A DNA stretch of 64,000 bases, from NCBI RefSeq assembly GCF_002087335.1, contig NZ_MWVJ01000102.1:1-64000 (forward strand). The letters are read 5' to 3'. The DNA comes from Pseudophaeobacter leonis. Its GTDB lineage: Bacteria; Pseudomonadota; Alphaproteobacteria; Rhodobacterales; Rhodobacteraceae. Under the pieces are notes generated by a model. The model made no database searches. It saw nothing but the letters and a program-made list of their open reading frames with translations, and had not been told where the DNA came from. This document shows positions 46,966 to 57,337 of this stretch, in pieces; position 1 is the first letter of the stretch, and the number at the start of each line of letters is the position of its first letter. The position numbers and the translations under genes are program-made.

Positions 46966-46995
46966 AAAAAAGGGCCACATGTCATGAGTGGCCCT
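46966..46995 (-). terminator. rho-independent terminator of glyS
   Basis: On the minus strand AGGGCCAC, nine bases, GTGGCCCT followed by TTTTT. It lies 50 bp after the glyS stop in the 338-bp gap to ppdK (46708-47045), which holds nothing else recognisable. Confidence 0.9.
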
Positions 46996-47045
46996 CTTGT
47001 AAAGAGTTTCGCGTGGCTGACAGCCTCAGACGGAGGTGCCGGACC

Positions 47046-49270
47046 TCAGGCCTCGATACGGGTCAGGTCTGCCACCTGACCACAGACCTTGCGGATATGG
47101 GACAGCAGGTTCAACCGGTTGCGACGCACCACTTCCTTCTCCGCATTGACCTGCACTGCCTCAAAGAACGCATCCACCGGCGCCCGCAGGGCCGCCATGC
47201 CGCCCATGGCGGCCGCGAAATCCTCGGCCTCGATGGCCGTGGAGATCGCTCCCTCGCTGGCTTCAAGTGCTGCAAACAGTGCTTTTTCGCTCTCATGCTT
47301 AGCAAACTTCGCATCGGCGCCGTAGGAATACTCCACCCCGTCTTTTTCCTCGGCCTGGGTCAGGATATTGTTGGCCCGCTTGAAGCCCTGCAAAAGGTTT
47401 GTGCCATCCTCAGAGACCAGGAAATCCTCCAGCGCACGGGCCCGTTTCACCAGCAGCGTCAGATCATCATTGCCCGCCATCGCGATACAGGCGTCGATCA
47501 CATCGTGGCGAATACCCTCATCGCGCAAAAACACCTTCAGGCGATCATGGAAAAAGGACAGCAGGTCATTGGACAGATCCGGAACCTTTTCCTCAAGACC
47601 AAGGAACGCCGCTGCAGGTTTCTCGCCCAGGGTTTCCTTCACCGCATTAAAGGCCGCGCCAAACACACCGTGTTCGGCAATTTCCAACAGCAAAGAGGCA
47701 ACATGCTCTGAGGGCAGCGTTGCATCCAGCGCATCTTCGACCCTTAGCAATTGCCCATCAAAAAACCGGTCCAAAGGCAGGCGGGCATCATTTTTCAGAA
47801 CCAGACGGATCACACCCAGTGCTGCGCGACGCAGGGCAAAGGGGTCTTTGGATCCGGTGGGCTTTTCATCAATCGCCCAGAACCCGGTCAATGTATCCAG
47901 CTTGTCAGCCAGCGCCACGGCCACTGAAACCGGCTCAGACGGTACATCATCCGAAGGGCCCAGCGGCGAGAAATGCGCCTCGCAGGCATTGGCCACCTCT
48001 TGCGGCAGGCCAGCCGCCTCGGCGTAGTAGCGCCCCATCAGACCCTGCAATTCCGGGAACTCATAGACCATTGCCGAGCTCAGATCGGCCTTGGCGACCC
48101 GGGCCGCCTGCTCTGCCAGATCAGCGTCAGCCCCCACGAAGGGCGCAATCTCGCGAGCCAAAGCCGCGATACGGTCAATACGCGCCGCCTGGGTGCCCAG
48201 CTTGTTGTGGAAGGTCACATTTGACAGCTGCGCGGTCCAGGCCTCCATGCCGGTCTCGGATTTGGCCACCCGCAGGTCATTCTCCCAAAAGAATTTGGCA
48301 TCGGCCAAACGGGCCGACAGCACCTTCTGGTTGCCCGCCAGAATGGTGGCGCCATGATCCGCCGTCTCGCGGTTGGCAACGGTCACAAAGCCCTCGATGC
48401 GGCCCGTCTTAGGGTTCCTGACCGAGAAAAACTTCTGGTGTTCGCGCATACTGGTCTGCAGCACCTCTGGCGGCAGCTCCAGGAATTCGGCGTCAATATC
48501 CCCAACAGCACCACCGGCCATTCCACCAGACCGGCAACCTCAGTCAAAAGACCTTTGTCTTCGACCAGCTCCAGTCCACGTGCAAAAGCCTGATTGCTGG
48601 CCTCCTGCCAGATGGCTTCTCTCCGCTCAGCCGGATCCAGCACCACATAGGCGCGCTTCAGCTTGGCGGTGTAATCCTCAAAACCAGTCACCACGATCTC
48701 GCCCGGCGCCATAAAGCGATGGCCCTGCGTGGTATTGCCCGCTTGGATGCCCTCCAGCTCCAGCGGCACAACCTCGGCGCCGTTTTCATCGCTCAAAACA
48801 CAGAGGATCGAATGCAGCGGGCGGACCCAGCGCAGGGTTCCTGCCCCCCAGCGCATGGATTTTGGCCAGGGGAAGTTGCGTACGGTTGCATCCAGCACCT
48901 CGGCAATGATCTCGGCGGCCGGACGGCCGGTTTTCTCCACAACCGCAAAATAGACCGCGCCTTTTGGCGTGTCGCGCTCTTGCAGCTGCTCACGGCTGAT
49001 CCCTGCGCCGCGCAAAAATCCCTCGATCGCCTTGTCGGGCGCGCCGACCTTGGGGCCTTTGCGCTCTTCGCGCAGGGTCGGGCTGGCGGCCAACAGACCT
49101 TCAAGCGCCAGGGTCAGGCGGCGCGGCGTCGAGAAGGCAGCGGCGCCGCCATAGGTGAGCCCCGCCTCCACCAGACCATCGGTCACGCGCTTTTTCAGAT
49201 CCTCAGCTGCACGCGCCTGCATGCGGGCCGGGATTTCTTCGGAAAACAGTTCTATCAGCAGGTCGGGCAT
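47046..49270 (-). CDS. glyS: glycyl-tRNA synthetase beta subunit (frameshifted)
   Basis: Start [17 protein letters not shown] is diagnostic for GlyS. The first frame breaks near 48500-48525 in VEWPVVLLG, where the second frame supplies [25 protein letters not shown] and the catalytic/HD-like regions up to the anticodon-binding domain ([21 protein letters not shown]). Together about 740 codons. It pairs with GlyQ to charge tRNA-Gly, an essential function, so the break is surely a sequence error. Confidence 0.95.
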
Positions 49271-49279
49271 CTGGGATCC

Positions 49280-50491
49280 TCAGAAGTTCACAATCGCCTG
49301 GATGACGATGGCATTGGCGATATCCACAAAGAAGGCGGATACAAGGGGCAGTACCACAAAGGCAATAGGCGAGGGCCCATAGCGTTTGGTTACTGCGGTC
49401 ATATTTGCAATAGCGGTCGGCGTGGCCCCAAGGGCAAAGCCGCCAAAACCAGCCGCCAGCACAGCGGCGCGGTAGTTGCCGCCCAGCATCGGGAACAGCA
49501 CGAAAAGCACAAAAGCCACCGCAAACAGGGTTTGCAGCAGCATAATCACCGCCATGGTCAGGCCAAGATCGGCAATGGTCCAGAGCTGCAGGCTCATCAG
49601 AGACATGGCAAGAAAGATCCCCAGCGAGAACTCAGACATCAGCGCCAAGACAGGCGTGCGCGCCACCGGTGCTGCATTGGGCGCAATCAGGCTGCGCAGA
49701 TTGGCCAGCACAATCCCGGACACCAGGCAGGGCACAAACAGCGGCAGTTTTAGTCCGGCAACCAGTAGGGCCTGATGCAGCCCATAGCCAAAAATGATCG
49801 CCAGATTGAGATAGAGCATCACCCGGATCAGACCCAAATGGTCAATTGTGGTGGTTTCAGCCGCATCATCTGCGACACCAACCGTGTGTTCTTCGTCCGG
49901 ACGGCTCGAGGTTAATGCGTTGCGGCCTATCAAAAAGCGCGCGACCGGCCCGCCAATCAGTGCTGCCAGCACCAGTCCAAGCGTGGCCACAGCCACGCCC
50001 AGTTCCGACGCACCAGACAGGCCGGTGGCAGTCGCCACCTCTGGCGCCCAGGCAATCGCCGTGCCATGCCCGCCAATGAGCGCGGCCGAGCCGAACAACA
50101 CGCCTGCCTTTGCCGGGTAGCCAAATGCCAGCGCCCCCGCCACCCCGATGAGGTTCTGGGCGAGAATGGTGGCCAAGGTCAGCAGCAGTAAGATTGCCAG
50201 GGGCTTGCCCCCTGCCAGTAAATCAGCAAGCCGGGCGTTGAGACCAATCGCGGCAAAAAACGTGACCAGAAACAGGTCGCGCCCTTCCATCTCAAAACTG
50301 ATCTGCAGCCCGGTGGTCTTATAGGCCAGCATCACCAGCACCGCAGCAATCAAGCCGCCTGACACCGGTTCGGGAATGTTGAAACGCCGCAGGATCAGCA
50401 GCTTGCTGTTCAGGCGCGCCCCCAGCAGGAAAACTGCAAACCCCATGGTCACAGAAATAAATCCGGGAATTATGATCGTGTTTTCCATCAA
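49280..50491 (-). CDS. gltS: sodium/glutamate symporter
   Basis: 403 residues, about ten helices in two halves, with the GltS motifs RFNIPEPVSGGLIAAVLVML, FGSAALIGGHGTAIAWAPE and GFGGFALGATPTAIANM (reentrant loop). Imports glutamate with sodium across the inner membrane. Its end is 9 bp from the glyS start, so it is inside the glyQ-glyS string. Confidence 0.94.
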   Translation of the reverse strand: MMENTIIIPGFISVTMGFAVFLLGARLNSKLLILRRFNIPEPVSGGLIAAVLVMLAYKTTGLQISFEMEGRDLFLVTFFAAIGLNARLADLLAGGKPLAILLLLTLATILAQNLIGVAGALAFGYPAKAGVLFGSAALIGGHGTAIAWAPEVATATGLSGASELGVAVATLGLVLAALIGGPVARFLIGRNALTSSRPDEEHTVGVADDAAETTTIDHLGLIRVMLYLNLAIIFGYGLHQALLVAGLKLPLFVPCLVSGIVLANLRSLIAPNAAPVARTPVLALMSEFSLGIFLAMSLMSLQLWTIADLGLTMAVIMLLQTLFAVAFVLFVLFPMLGGNYRAAVLAAGFGGFALGATPTAIANMTAVTKRYGPSPIAFVVLPLVSAFFVDIANAIVIQAIVNF

Positions 50492-50550
50492 ATCCTACCG
50501 TTTCCCCCTTCAGACAAGGGCGCAGCTACCATCTACAAAACTTCATGACC

Positions 50551-51079
50551 TTACTGGCTTTGCGGCCGCGGCGGGCAGGTTTCCCCAACCACGGTGCCAT
50601 CATAGGCCTTTTCGCCGCAGGCGTTCAGCTCGTGCCAGGCAAAGCCCTGGCCCTGATCCGTCACCGCCACAATGCGGTCCACGCCGTAAAAGATGTTCTT
50701 TACCGAAACAAAAGCGACTGCCCGGCCCTCAAGCAAAGCGTCGCCCAGCGCCTGCGCATCAAAGCAGTCAAACCAGCCCGGGGCATTGCGCGGGTCTTTT
50801 TGCTCTGAGACCTGAAACAGCTGTGCCAATTCCTGCGGGCGCAGTTTGGTGGTGAAACAGGCGCGATAGCGAATAGGCGAGCTGTCGGCATCAATGGCCT
50901 GGAAATCCGAATAGGCGATGGGCTTTGGAGTATCCCCTCCCAACGGCAGCAGCACCACGTCCTCGCCCTGGGGTCAGCGCGACGTCGTCGTAATAGCCGT
51001 AGACCTGCAGATAATACATGCCAGCGCCTGCAGCCAGAGCCGACCCCAGCAATAGCACCGTGAGAAATTTACCCAGCAT
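50551..51079 (-). CDS. DUF6446-like protein (frameshifted)
   Basis: Starts at ATG 51079 with a signal anchor (LGKFLTVLLLGSALAAGAGMYYLQVYGYY); near 50965 the frame changes to ...VVLLPLGGDTPKPIAYSDFQAIDADSSPIRYRACF and runs to 50551. Conserved features: paired cysteines (CFTTK, WFDCFDAQALG, NACGEKAYDG, TCPPRP). Function unknown. Between glyQ and gltS/glyS, a conserved place in this family of genomes. Confidence 0.75.
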
Positions 51080-51188
51080 TGGCAAAAGCCCTTTGTTGTC
51101 TGACCCGCAAACTTAGCTGTCGGGTTGTTTGCCCCACAGAAACACTGTCGGGCCCGTTCTGCATTCTGATGCGCCGCGCCGCAGCCGC

Positions 51189-52154
51189 CTAGGCCGCAAA
51201 GCCGCCCGCTGAGGTCTGCACAAAGGCATCGGCGCAGTGTTTGGACAGCGTGCGCACACGGCCAATATAGGCCTGGCGTTCCGTCACCGAGATCACGCCC
51301 CGTGCATCCAGCAGGTTAAAGATATGGCTGGCCTTGATGCATTGATCATAGGCCGGATGCACCATGATGATGCGTTTGCCTGTCTTGGGATCGTCATGCG
51401 CCTGCGCCAAAATCATGGCGCATTCCGCCTCGGCCTCTTCAAAATGGCGCAGCAGTACTTCGGTATTGGCAGTGTCAAAGTTCCAGCGGGCGTATTCTTC
51501 TTCGGTCTGTTTGAAGACATCGCCATAGGTCAGCGGGATTGGCGCATCCGGGTCATTGAAGGGCATGTCCATCACGTGATCAACCCCGAGCACATACATC
51601 GCCAGACGCTCCAGACCATAGGTCAGCTCGCCCGAAACCGGGTGGCAGTCATGGCCGCCAACCTGCTGAAAATACGTGAACTGGCTGACTTCCATACCAT
51701 CGCACCAGACCTCCCAGCCCAGCCCCCAGGCGCCCAGCGTCGGGCTTTCCCAGTCGTCTTCGACAAAGCGGATGTCGTGCATCTCCATATCGACGCCAAT
51801 GGCCTCGAGGCTGCCAAGATAAAGCTCTTGCAGATTGGGCGGGCTGGGTTTGATCAGAGCCTGAAACTGGTAGTAGTGCTGCAGCCGGTTGGGGTTTTCC
51901 CCGTAACGGCCATCGGTCGGGCGGCGCGAAGGCTGCACATAGGCTGCGGCCCAGGGCTTGCTGCCCAGCGAGCGCAGGGTGGTCGCCGGGTGAAAGGTGC
52001 CTGCCCCCACTTCCATGTCATAGGGCTGCATGATGGCGCAGCCCTTGGCGGCCCAATAGGCCTGCAGCCGCAGAATGATCTCCTGAAAAGAGCGCGGTGC
52101 GGTTCTGGCTTCGCCAGGTGTCATCCCGTTAGTCTGGGTGGTGGTCTGGGTCAT
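51189..52154 (-). CDS. glyQ: glycyl-tRNA synthetase alpha subunit
   Basis: About 321 residues from the ATG at 52154 (an upstream in-frame ATG at 52178 lacks homology). Class II core: [36 protein letters not shown], motif 2 [27 protein letters not shown], and motif 3 [16 protein letters not shown]. Functions as alpha2beta2 with GlyS; first gene of the leftward string. Confidence 0.96.
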   Translation of the reverse strand: MTQTTTQTNGMTPGEARTAPRSFQEIILRLQAYWAAKGCAIMQPYDMEVGAGTFHPATTLRSLGSKPWAAAYVQPSRRPTDGRYGENPNRLQHYYQFQALIKPSPPNLQELYLGSLEAIGVDMEMHDIRFVEDDWESPTLGAWGLGWEVWCDGMEVSQFTYFQQVGGHDCHPVSGELTYGLERLAMYVLGVDHVMDMPFNDPDAPIPLTYGDVFKQTEEEYARWNFDTANTEVLLRHFEEAEAECAMILAQAHDDPKTGKRIIMVHPAYDQCIKASHIFNLLDARGVISVTERQAYIGRVRTLSKHCADAFVQTSAGGFAA

Positions 52155-52471
52155 GTCCAAGTCCCTCGTATAGGCCAAAGTGCGGCAGCAAATGCGGCTT
52201 CTACCTATGCAAGCCCCCCGGCAGGGTCAACGGCTAGAAGCACGCAACAGGCTGGAGATACACTCTCGGCCCCGCCTTAACGACGTCTCGGCCACGTCTC
52301 AACCAGGTCTCTCGACCAGCGGCTCCGCCCGATTTGCACGCAGATTTGACCATTTTCATCGGTTTGCAGCCTCAGGTCGGGAATTCCCCCTCCTAAGGGG
52401 CGTTCCCTTTGCCGCTGCAAAATGCTTATCTGCGCGGCATTAATACAGTCTACCGGGATAGGGTCCTGATA

Positions 52472-54346
52472 ATGAGAAAATTGATTGCCGCATTGGTTCT
52501 GTCGCTCAATGCGCTTGCCTTTGTTTTGACCGAGCCTGCGCAAGCGCAGCAAAACCTGCAGGAGACCGTCTGGATTCAGGTGGCAGCACGCTCCTCTCTG
52601 GCCGCGGCGCAGCAAGAAGCGCAGAGTGTTGCATCCAGCCTGCCAGACGTGGCTGGCTTTTCACTGGGTGGCGGCTGGTACGGGATCCTGATTGGCCCCT
52701 ACAGTCGCGGAGACGCCAACCGGGTGCTGCAGGTTTACCGCAGCGAAGGCCAGATCCCGCGCGACAGTTTCATCGCGTTCCCAGCCAATCTGCGGGCCCA
52801 GTTCTATCCCCTGGGCACAGATGCAGCGCAGGCCCTGGCGCCAAACCCCGTACCGACCCCTGCGGCAGTCCCGGAGCCCGGCGAAACTGCTGCCGAGACC
52901 CCAGCTGTCGAAGAGCCAGCTCTCGAAGCTCCAGTTGCCGAAGCTCCGGTTATCACGCCAACACCCCCCCAAGCCCCCATCGTGGTGGCCGAGGTTGAAA
53001 CCCCCCTGCCCGACGAGACCCCTGCACAGGCCCGCCGCAGCGAACAGCTGCTTAACCGCGATGAGCGCAAAGAATTGCAAATCGCGCTGCGCGCGGCCGG
53101 TTTCTACACCTCTGCAATCGACGGGGCGTTTGGCCGCGGCACCCGGGGCTCGATGTCCGACTGGCAGCTGTCCAAAGGCTATGAGGCAACCGGCGTCCTC
53201 ACCACCGCGCAGCGCAAAACACTGCTCGACGACTATAATGCACCGCTGATCTCGGTTGGCATGCGCCGCATCAGCGATTCCCAAGCGGGCATCGCGCTTG
53301 AGCTTCCCACCTCGGAGGTTTCCTTTGCCAACTATGAGCCGCCCTTTGCGCATTATGAGAGTTCAGGTGATCTCGGCGTGCGCGTTCTGCTGATCAGCCA
53401 GCGCGGCGACAAGAGCACGCTGTATGGTCTGTATGACATTATGCAGACGCTTGAAATTGTGCCGCTGGATGGCCCGCGCGCGCGGTCTGGAAACAGCTTT
53501 ACCCTTGAAGGGCGCAATGCCAAGATTCCCTCTTTCCCCCAGGCCAGCCTGACCAATGGTGAGATCAAAGGCTTTACCCTGATCTGGCCCGCCGGTGACG
53601 AGGCCCGCCGGACCCGGGTGCTGGCAGCAATGCAGCAGAGTTTTGAGCGGCTGGACGGGGTTCTGGACGATGCCGCAGGCGCTGATATCCAGCAGGATAT
53701 CGACCTGCTGTCCGGTCTGGAGATCCGCAAGCCAAAAATGTCGCGCTCTGGCTTCTTTGTCACGGCAGACGGCATGGTCGTAACCACCTCGGATGTGGTG
53801 CAAAGCTGTACCCGGATCACTCTGGATCACGGCTATCCTGCGGACATCCTGGCCGATGACAGCCAAACCGGGATGGCCATTCTGCGCCCAACCAACAGCC
53901 TCGCCCCCATGGCTGTGGCCGAACTCAGCGCCCAGACCCCACGGCTGCAGTCCGAGATCGCGGTCTCCGGCTTTTCCTATGAGGGCGTTCTTGGCGCGCC
54001 AAGACTGACATGGGGCAAACTGGCCGACGTCAAAAGCCTTGAGGGCAACCCTGACATTGCCCGTCTGACCCTCACCGCTCAGCCCGGTGATGCAGGCGGC
54101 CCGGTACTCGACACCTCAGGTGCGGTTCTGGGCATGTTGCTGCCAGCCGGGATTGAAGGGCGCCAATTGCCCGCCGATGTCAGCTTTGCGGTCAATGCCG
54201 ACGCAATCCGCAGCGCCTTGGATGCTCTGGGTCATGCCGTCCAGACACAGCCCACAACCGGCAGCCAGTCCCATCAGGTTCTGGCTAATCAGGCGCTGGT
54301 CAATCATGCCACCGGCATGACCGTGCTGGTCAGCTGCTGGGAGTAA
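52472..54346 (+). CDS. SPOR/PG-binding protein with catalytically dead trypsin-like domain
   Basis: 625 codons from the ATG at 52472. Signal peptide to about residue 26; SPOR-like domain (VWIQVAARSSLAAAQQEA ... GWYGILIGPYSRGDANRVLQVY); Ala/Pro/Glu-rich linker; PG_binding_1 (ELQIALRAAGFYTSAIDGAFGRGTRGSMSDWQ, about 190-245); trypsin-like fold (400-590). The triad positions carry Asp for His (TTSDVV, residue 441), Gly for Asp (QTGMAIL, 467) and Ala for Ser (GDAGGP, 541). So it probably binds peptidoglycan and partners rather than cleaving. Monocistronic, with its own terminator. Confidence 0.85.
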   Translation: MRKLIAALVLSLNALAFVLTEPAQAQQNLQETVWIQVAARSSLAAAQQEAQSVASSLPDVAGFSLGGGWYGILIGPYSRGDANRVLQVYRSEGQIPRDSFIAFPANLRAQFYPLGTDAAQALAPNPVPTPAAVPEPGETAAETPAVEEPALEAPVAEAPVITPTPPQAPIVVAEVETPLPDETPAQARRSEQLLNRDERKELQIALRAAGFYTSAIDGAFGRGTRGSMSDWQLSKGYEATGVLTTAQRKTLLDDYNAPLISVGMRRISDSQAGIALELPTSEVSFANYEPPFAHYESSGDLGVRVLLISQRGDKSTLYGLYDIMQTLEIVPLDGPRARSGNSFTLEGRNAKIPSFPQASLTNGEIKGFTLIWPAGDEARRTRVLAAMQQSFERLDGVLDDAAGADIQQDIDLLSGLEIRKPKMSRSGFFVTADGMVVTTSDVVQSCTRITLDHGYPADILADDSQTGMAILRPTNSLAPMAVAELSAQTPRLQSEIAVSGFSYEGVLGAPRLTWGKLADVKSLEGNPDIARLTLTAQPGDAGGPVLDTSGAVLGMLLPAGIEGRQLPADVSFAVNADAIRSALDALGHAVQTQPTTGSQSHQVLANQALVNHATGMTVLVSCWE

Positions 54347-54406
54347 AAACGCAGAGCCTTCAATCTCGGGAGGGGGCTTTCAAAAGCCCTAAACCAGATG
54401 TGGACC

Positions 54407-54447
54407 GAAAAAAGACGCCCGTGGAGAGATCCACCGGCGTCTTTTTA
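54407..54447. terminator. bidirectional rho-independent terminator
   Basis: AAAAGACGCC, 16 bases containing an inner GTGGA/TCCAC stem, GGCGTCTTTTT. T-run on plus and A-run on minus, so it serves both the pseudoprotease gene and the convergent SDR gene. Confidence 0.9.
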
Positions 54448-54527
54448 TTGCTGAGCCTGATCGCATTACAGGCCTGATTATTACAGCGCCTGATTTCGCC
54501 GCTGTCCGCGCCGCCAAATCAGACGCG

Positions 54528-55169
54528 TTAGTAGGCGTGGATACGGCCGTCCCAGGTGTGGAAACAGCCGGTGGTATCCAGTGTCAGAGCGTCGAATTCG
54601 TGGATCAGACCACTGGCGGAGTCTTCGACGCTGATATCGCCCTCTTCGCCGCCCATATCCGTACGCACCCAGCCAGGGTGATAAATCCCCACCGCGATAC
54701 CTTCGGGGCGCAGATCGGTGGACAATTTACGGCCGAAATTCAGCGCAGCCGCCTTTGAGGCCCGGTAGGCGTAGCTGCCGCCCGGCGCACGGGCATGGCT
54801 GGCCATTTGCGACGAAATAATCGCAATCTTGGCGTTCTTGGCCAGTCGCAGATTTGGCAGCAGGGCCTGCACCGTCAGAAAGACACCCGTGACATTGGCA
54901 GCCAGGCTCTGGCTCCAGATCTCGGCGGTATAGTCGTTGAGCGCCAGGCCCTTATCGAGGTAAACCCCGGCGTTGCAGACAAGAAGATCAATGGGGCGAC
55001 TGTCCAATTGCGCGGCAAAGCGCGCCTGTTGTTTTGCATCCGTCACATCCAGCGGCACGCCGGAAGACGGGTCGCGTGACGTCCCTGTGACATCATGCCC
55101 ATTGTTGCTCAGCTGTGACGCCATTTCGCGGCCAATTCCGCGAGAGGCGCCGGTAATCACTACATGCAT
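54528..55169 (-). CDS. short-chain dehydrogenase/reductase
   Basis: 213 residues, classical SDR but short. NAD(P) motif TGASRGIGREMA (residue 6), NAG in LLVCNAGVYL, catalytic Ser in IISSQMASHA and Y-x-x-x-K as YRASKAAA. C-terminus ends in HTWDGRIHAY. Substrate unknown. Confidence 0.92.
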   Translation of the reverse strand: MHVVITGASRGIGREMASQLSNNGHDVTGTSRDPSSGVPLDVTDAKQQARFAAQLDSRPIDLLVCNAGVYLDKGLALNDYTAEIWSQSLAANVTGVFLTVQALLPNLRLAKNAKIAIISSQMASHARAPGGSYAYRASKAAALNFGRKLSTDLRPEGIAVGIYHPGWVRTDMGGEEGDISVEDSASGLIHEFDALTLDTTGCFHTWDGRIHAY

Positions 55170-55185
55170 ATGGTCTTGCCTTTAT

Positions 55186-55695
55186 CTAATTGGTCTTTCG
55201 ATTGCGCCCAAAGGGCAGTGGCAAAACCGGGATACCGTCTTCAATAAGGGCCTTGGCCTCTTCCGGTTTGGCCTCGCCGTAAATGGCGCGCTCAGGTGCA
55301 TCGCCAAGATGCATGGCCCGTGCCTCACTGGCAAAATCCTTGCCAACATAGTCAGAATTCGCCTCAACCTTGCGGCGCAGCTCGCCCAGCATCTTTTGCA
55401 TCTCTGCCGCCGGAGGGGCTGCAGGCGCCTCGGCCTGCCCAGTACGTGCCGCCGCTGGGGCGTCGTCCTGATCTCCGGGGGCTGCGCCTGCAGTCCTCTC
55501 GGGCTCACCGATGGCTGAAACCGCCTTGCGCCCCGTGCGCACCCGCGGCGCCATGATCGCCTTTTCCACCTTCGAGCTGCCGCAATAGGAACAGGCCAAC
55601 AGCCCCGCCGCCGCCAGTTTTTCAAAGGCAGTTGCAGACTGGAACCAGCTGTCAAAGCTATGGCCTTCGGCACATTTCAGGCTGTAGTTTATCAT
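55186..55695 (-). CDS. DUF1178 family protein
   Basis: 169 residues. Starts INYSLKCAEGHSFDSWFQSATAFEKLAAAGLLACSYCGSSKVEKAIMAPRV, a zinc-ribbon-like pattern (C...H, C-x-x-C) diagnostic of DUF1178; C-terminal EARAMHLGDAPERAIYGEA also conserved. Function unknown. 16 bp before the SDR gene, likely one transcript. Confidence 0.92.
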   Translation of the reverse strand: MINYSLKCAEGHSFDSWFQSATAFEKLAAAGLLACSYCGSSKVEKAIMAPRVRTGRKAVSAIGEPERTAGAAPGDQDDAPAAARTGQAEAPAAPPAAEMQKMLGELRRKVEANSDYVGKDFASEARAMHLGDAPERAIYGEAKPEEAKALIEDGIPVLPLPFGRNRKTN

Positions 55696-55874
55696 TCATT
55701 CACTCATAGCAGGAATTGCTGATTAGTGCGGCAACAATTGCAAAATCAAGAGTGGAAATATACCGCAGCAAAACAGTTGCGGTTTTCCGGTCTCGGTTTC
55801 ACCAACCGCAGGATGTATTTTGACGCCCGACCTGGCGCAGCCAATTAGACTCAGGGCTCGCTCCCGACTGTTTC

Positions 55875-56654
55875 TCAGGACGTAAGGGGCAGCCGGTTTA
55901 CAAAGCGCTCAAGGATCACCGCCTCAGGTTGATCCGCCTCAACCGCCAGTCTGCGCAGGCCAAAATGCACCAGGGCGACCTCGTGGTAATACCCCGAATA
56001 GACGTAGTTCGCCGTCGCCCCCGCCGCAGCCCCCAGGATCGGCACCGATTGCGCTGCCAGCTTGTGCCCCAGCGCCGTAGCCAGACGGGGGGCCACGGTA
56101 TTGATCACCTGATTGAGCGCCTGATTGAGTGCCGGGCCGGACAGGCTCAACCGCAAAGACACAAAGGCAGTCTCAGCCCCGTCGTCCCGCGCCAAAGGCC
56201 CGGCCGAGGCAAACACCCGTAGACAGTCGAACATGACGCTTTGCGCACTGGGATCAAACCCTTCGGCGGCAGCAGCATCCTGGATCGTGCGCAGCAAAAA
56301 AGCAGTTGTGGCCGGCAGCTCAACCAGCGCGCCCGGCAGTCCGGCCGCACCACCAACCGCTCCCATGGCAGTGCTGACCAGGCGGTTCACCTTTGGCGAC
56401 TGCCCCGGCATCACCCGGCGGGACTGCCGCGCCGCCTGCATCGCCAGGTGCAGCGCCTGGCTGGTGCCCTGCGCCAGCTGGCCGCGCAGGGCAGCCGGTA
56501 AGCGATCAAGCAGGTTTTCAACCCGCCCGCCCAGCGCATTGAGCAAATTGACACCAAGACCGCTGGCCAACTGATACCGCAGTGCCAGGGCATCCAGCTC
56601 AGCCTCCACCTCTGCCGCCGACAGAGCGCGTTTCTCGGTCAAAATTTCACCCAT
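55875..56654 (-). CDS. EcsC family protein
   Basis: 259 residues with the EcsC core: a central hydrophobic stretch (STAMGAVGGAAGLPGALVELPATTAFLLRTIQDAAAAEGFD) and a C-terminal VPILGAAAGATANYVYSGYYHEVALVHFGLRRL. Named after Bacillus EcsC; membrane-associated, role unclear. Isolated gene. Confidence 0.88.
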   Translation of the reverse strand: MGEILTEKRALSAAEVEAELDALALRYQLASGLGVNLLNALGGRVENLLDRLPAALRGQLAQGTSQALHLAMQAARQSRRVMPGQSPKVNRLVSTAMGAVGGAAGLPGALVELPATTAFLLRTIQDAAAAEGFDPSAQSVMFDCLRVFASAGPLARDDGAETAFVSLRLSLSGPALNQALNQVINTVAPRLATALGHKLAAQSVPILGAAAGATANYVYSGYYHEVALVHFGLRRLAVEADQPEAVILERFVNRLPLTS

Positions 56655-56702
56655 GCCTCAGGCCTCCCTCTCTAGAGATAGGTGGCCTGCGTCTGGCGCG
56701 TT

Positions 56703-57242
56703 TCAAGGTGTGCGAGAGGAAAGAGCCTCGCCCTGCCAGCGCGTCACCCGCCCCGTGACGCCTTTCCAGGCTGCCGCATCCTGCATCAGGCCCAGAACCC
56801 GGTCGGGGTTTGTGGGGGGCGGCATCTCCACGCCCGAAAGCCGTTCAAACCCAAAGCGTTTGTAATAGGGCGCATCGCCCACCAGCATCACCCGATGCCA
56901 GCCGTTTTCAGCCGCCTTCGCCAGGCTGTCACGAATAAGAGACCCTCCCAGCCCCTCACCCTGATGCGTCGGGTGCACCGCCACCGGCCCCAACAGCAAT
57001 GCTGTCACCCTGTGGTCCGTCTCATCAGCAGAGAAAGGCTCAATCTGCACGGGCCAGAACCGGATAGCGCCAGCCAGAATTCCCAGCTCATCGCGCGCCA
57101 CCTGGCTGAGACCCTGCACCGGCGGCACATCATCGCGCAGCCGGTAGGACGACAGCGCCTCGCGGCCCGGGGCAAAGCACAGATCATAGAGCGCCTCGAC
57201 CTCCCAACGGTCTTCGGGCCGTTCTGCCATTAATTCGATCAC
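56703..57242 (-). CDS. GNAT-family N-acetyltransferase
   Basis: About 179 residues from GTG 57242 (ATG 57230 is the alternative). CoA-binding LGPVAVHPTHQGEGLGGSLIRDSLAKA is the R/Q-x-x-G-x-G/A motif; MLVGDAPYYKRFGFERLSG is motif B. Resembles YhbS-like acetyltransferases, substrate unknown. Confidence 0.88.
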   Translation of the reverse strand: MIELMAERPEDRWEVEALYDLCFAPGREALSSYRLRDDVPPVQGLSQVARDELGILAGAIRFWPVQIEPFSADETDHRVTALLLGPVAVHPTHQGEGLGGSLIRDSLAKAAENGWHRVMLVGDAPYYKRFGFERLSGVEMPPPTNPDRVLGLMQDAAAWKGVTGRVTRWQGEALSSRTP

Positions 57243-57337
57243 GCCACTCGCCCTCCGCGCCTGTCCCCTTCTTCTCAGGGGGCTGGAAATCGCCCTAGCA
57301 CGGGCGTAAGTCTGGGGCAAACAATTGGAGTCGCGCC

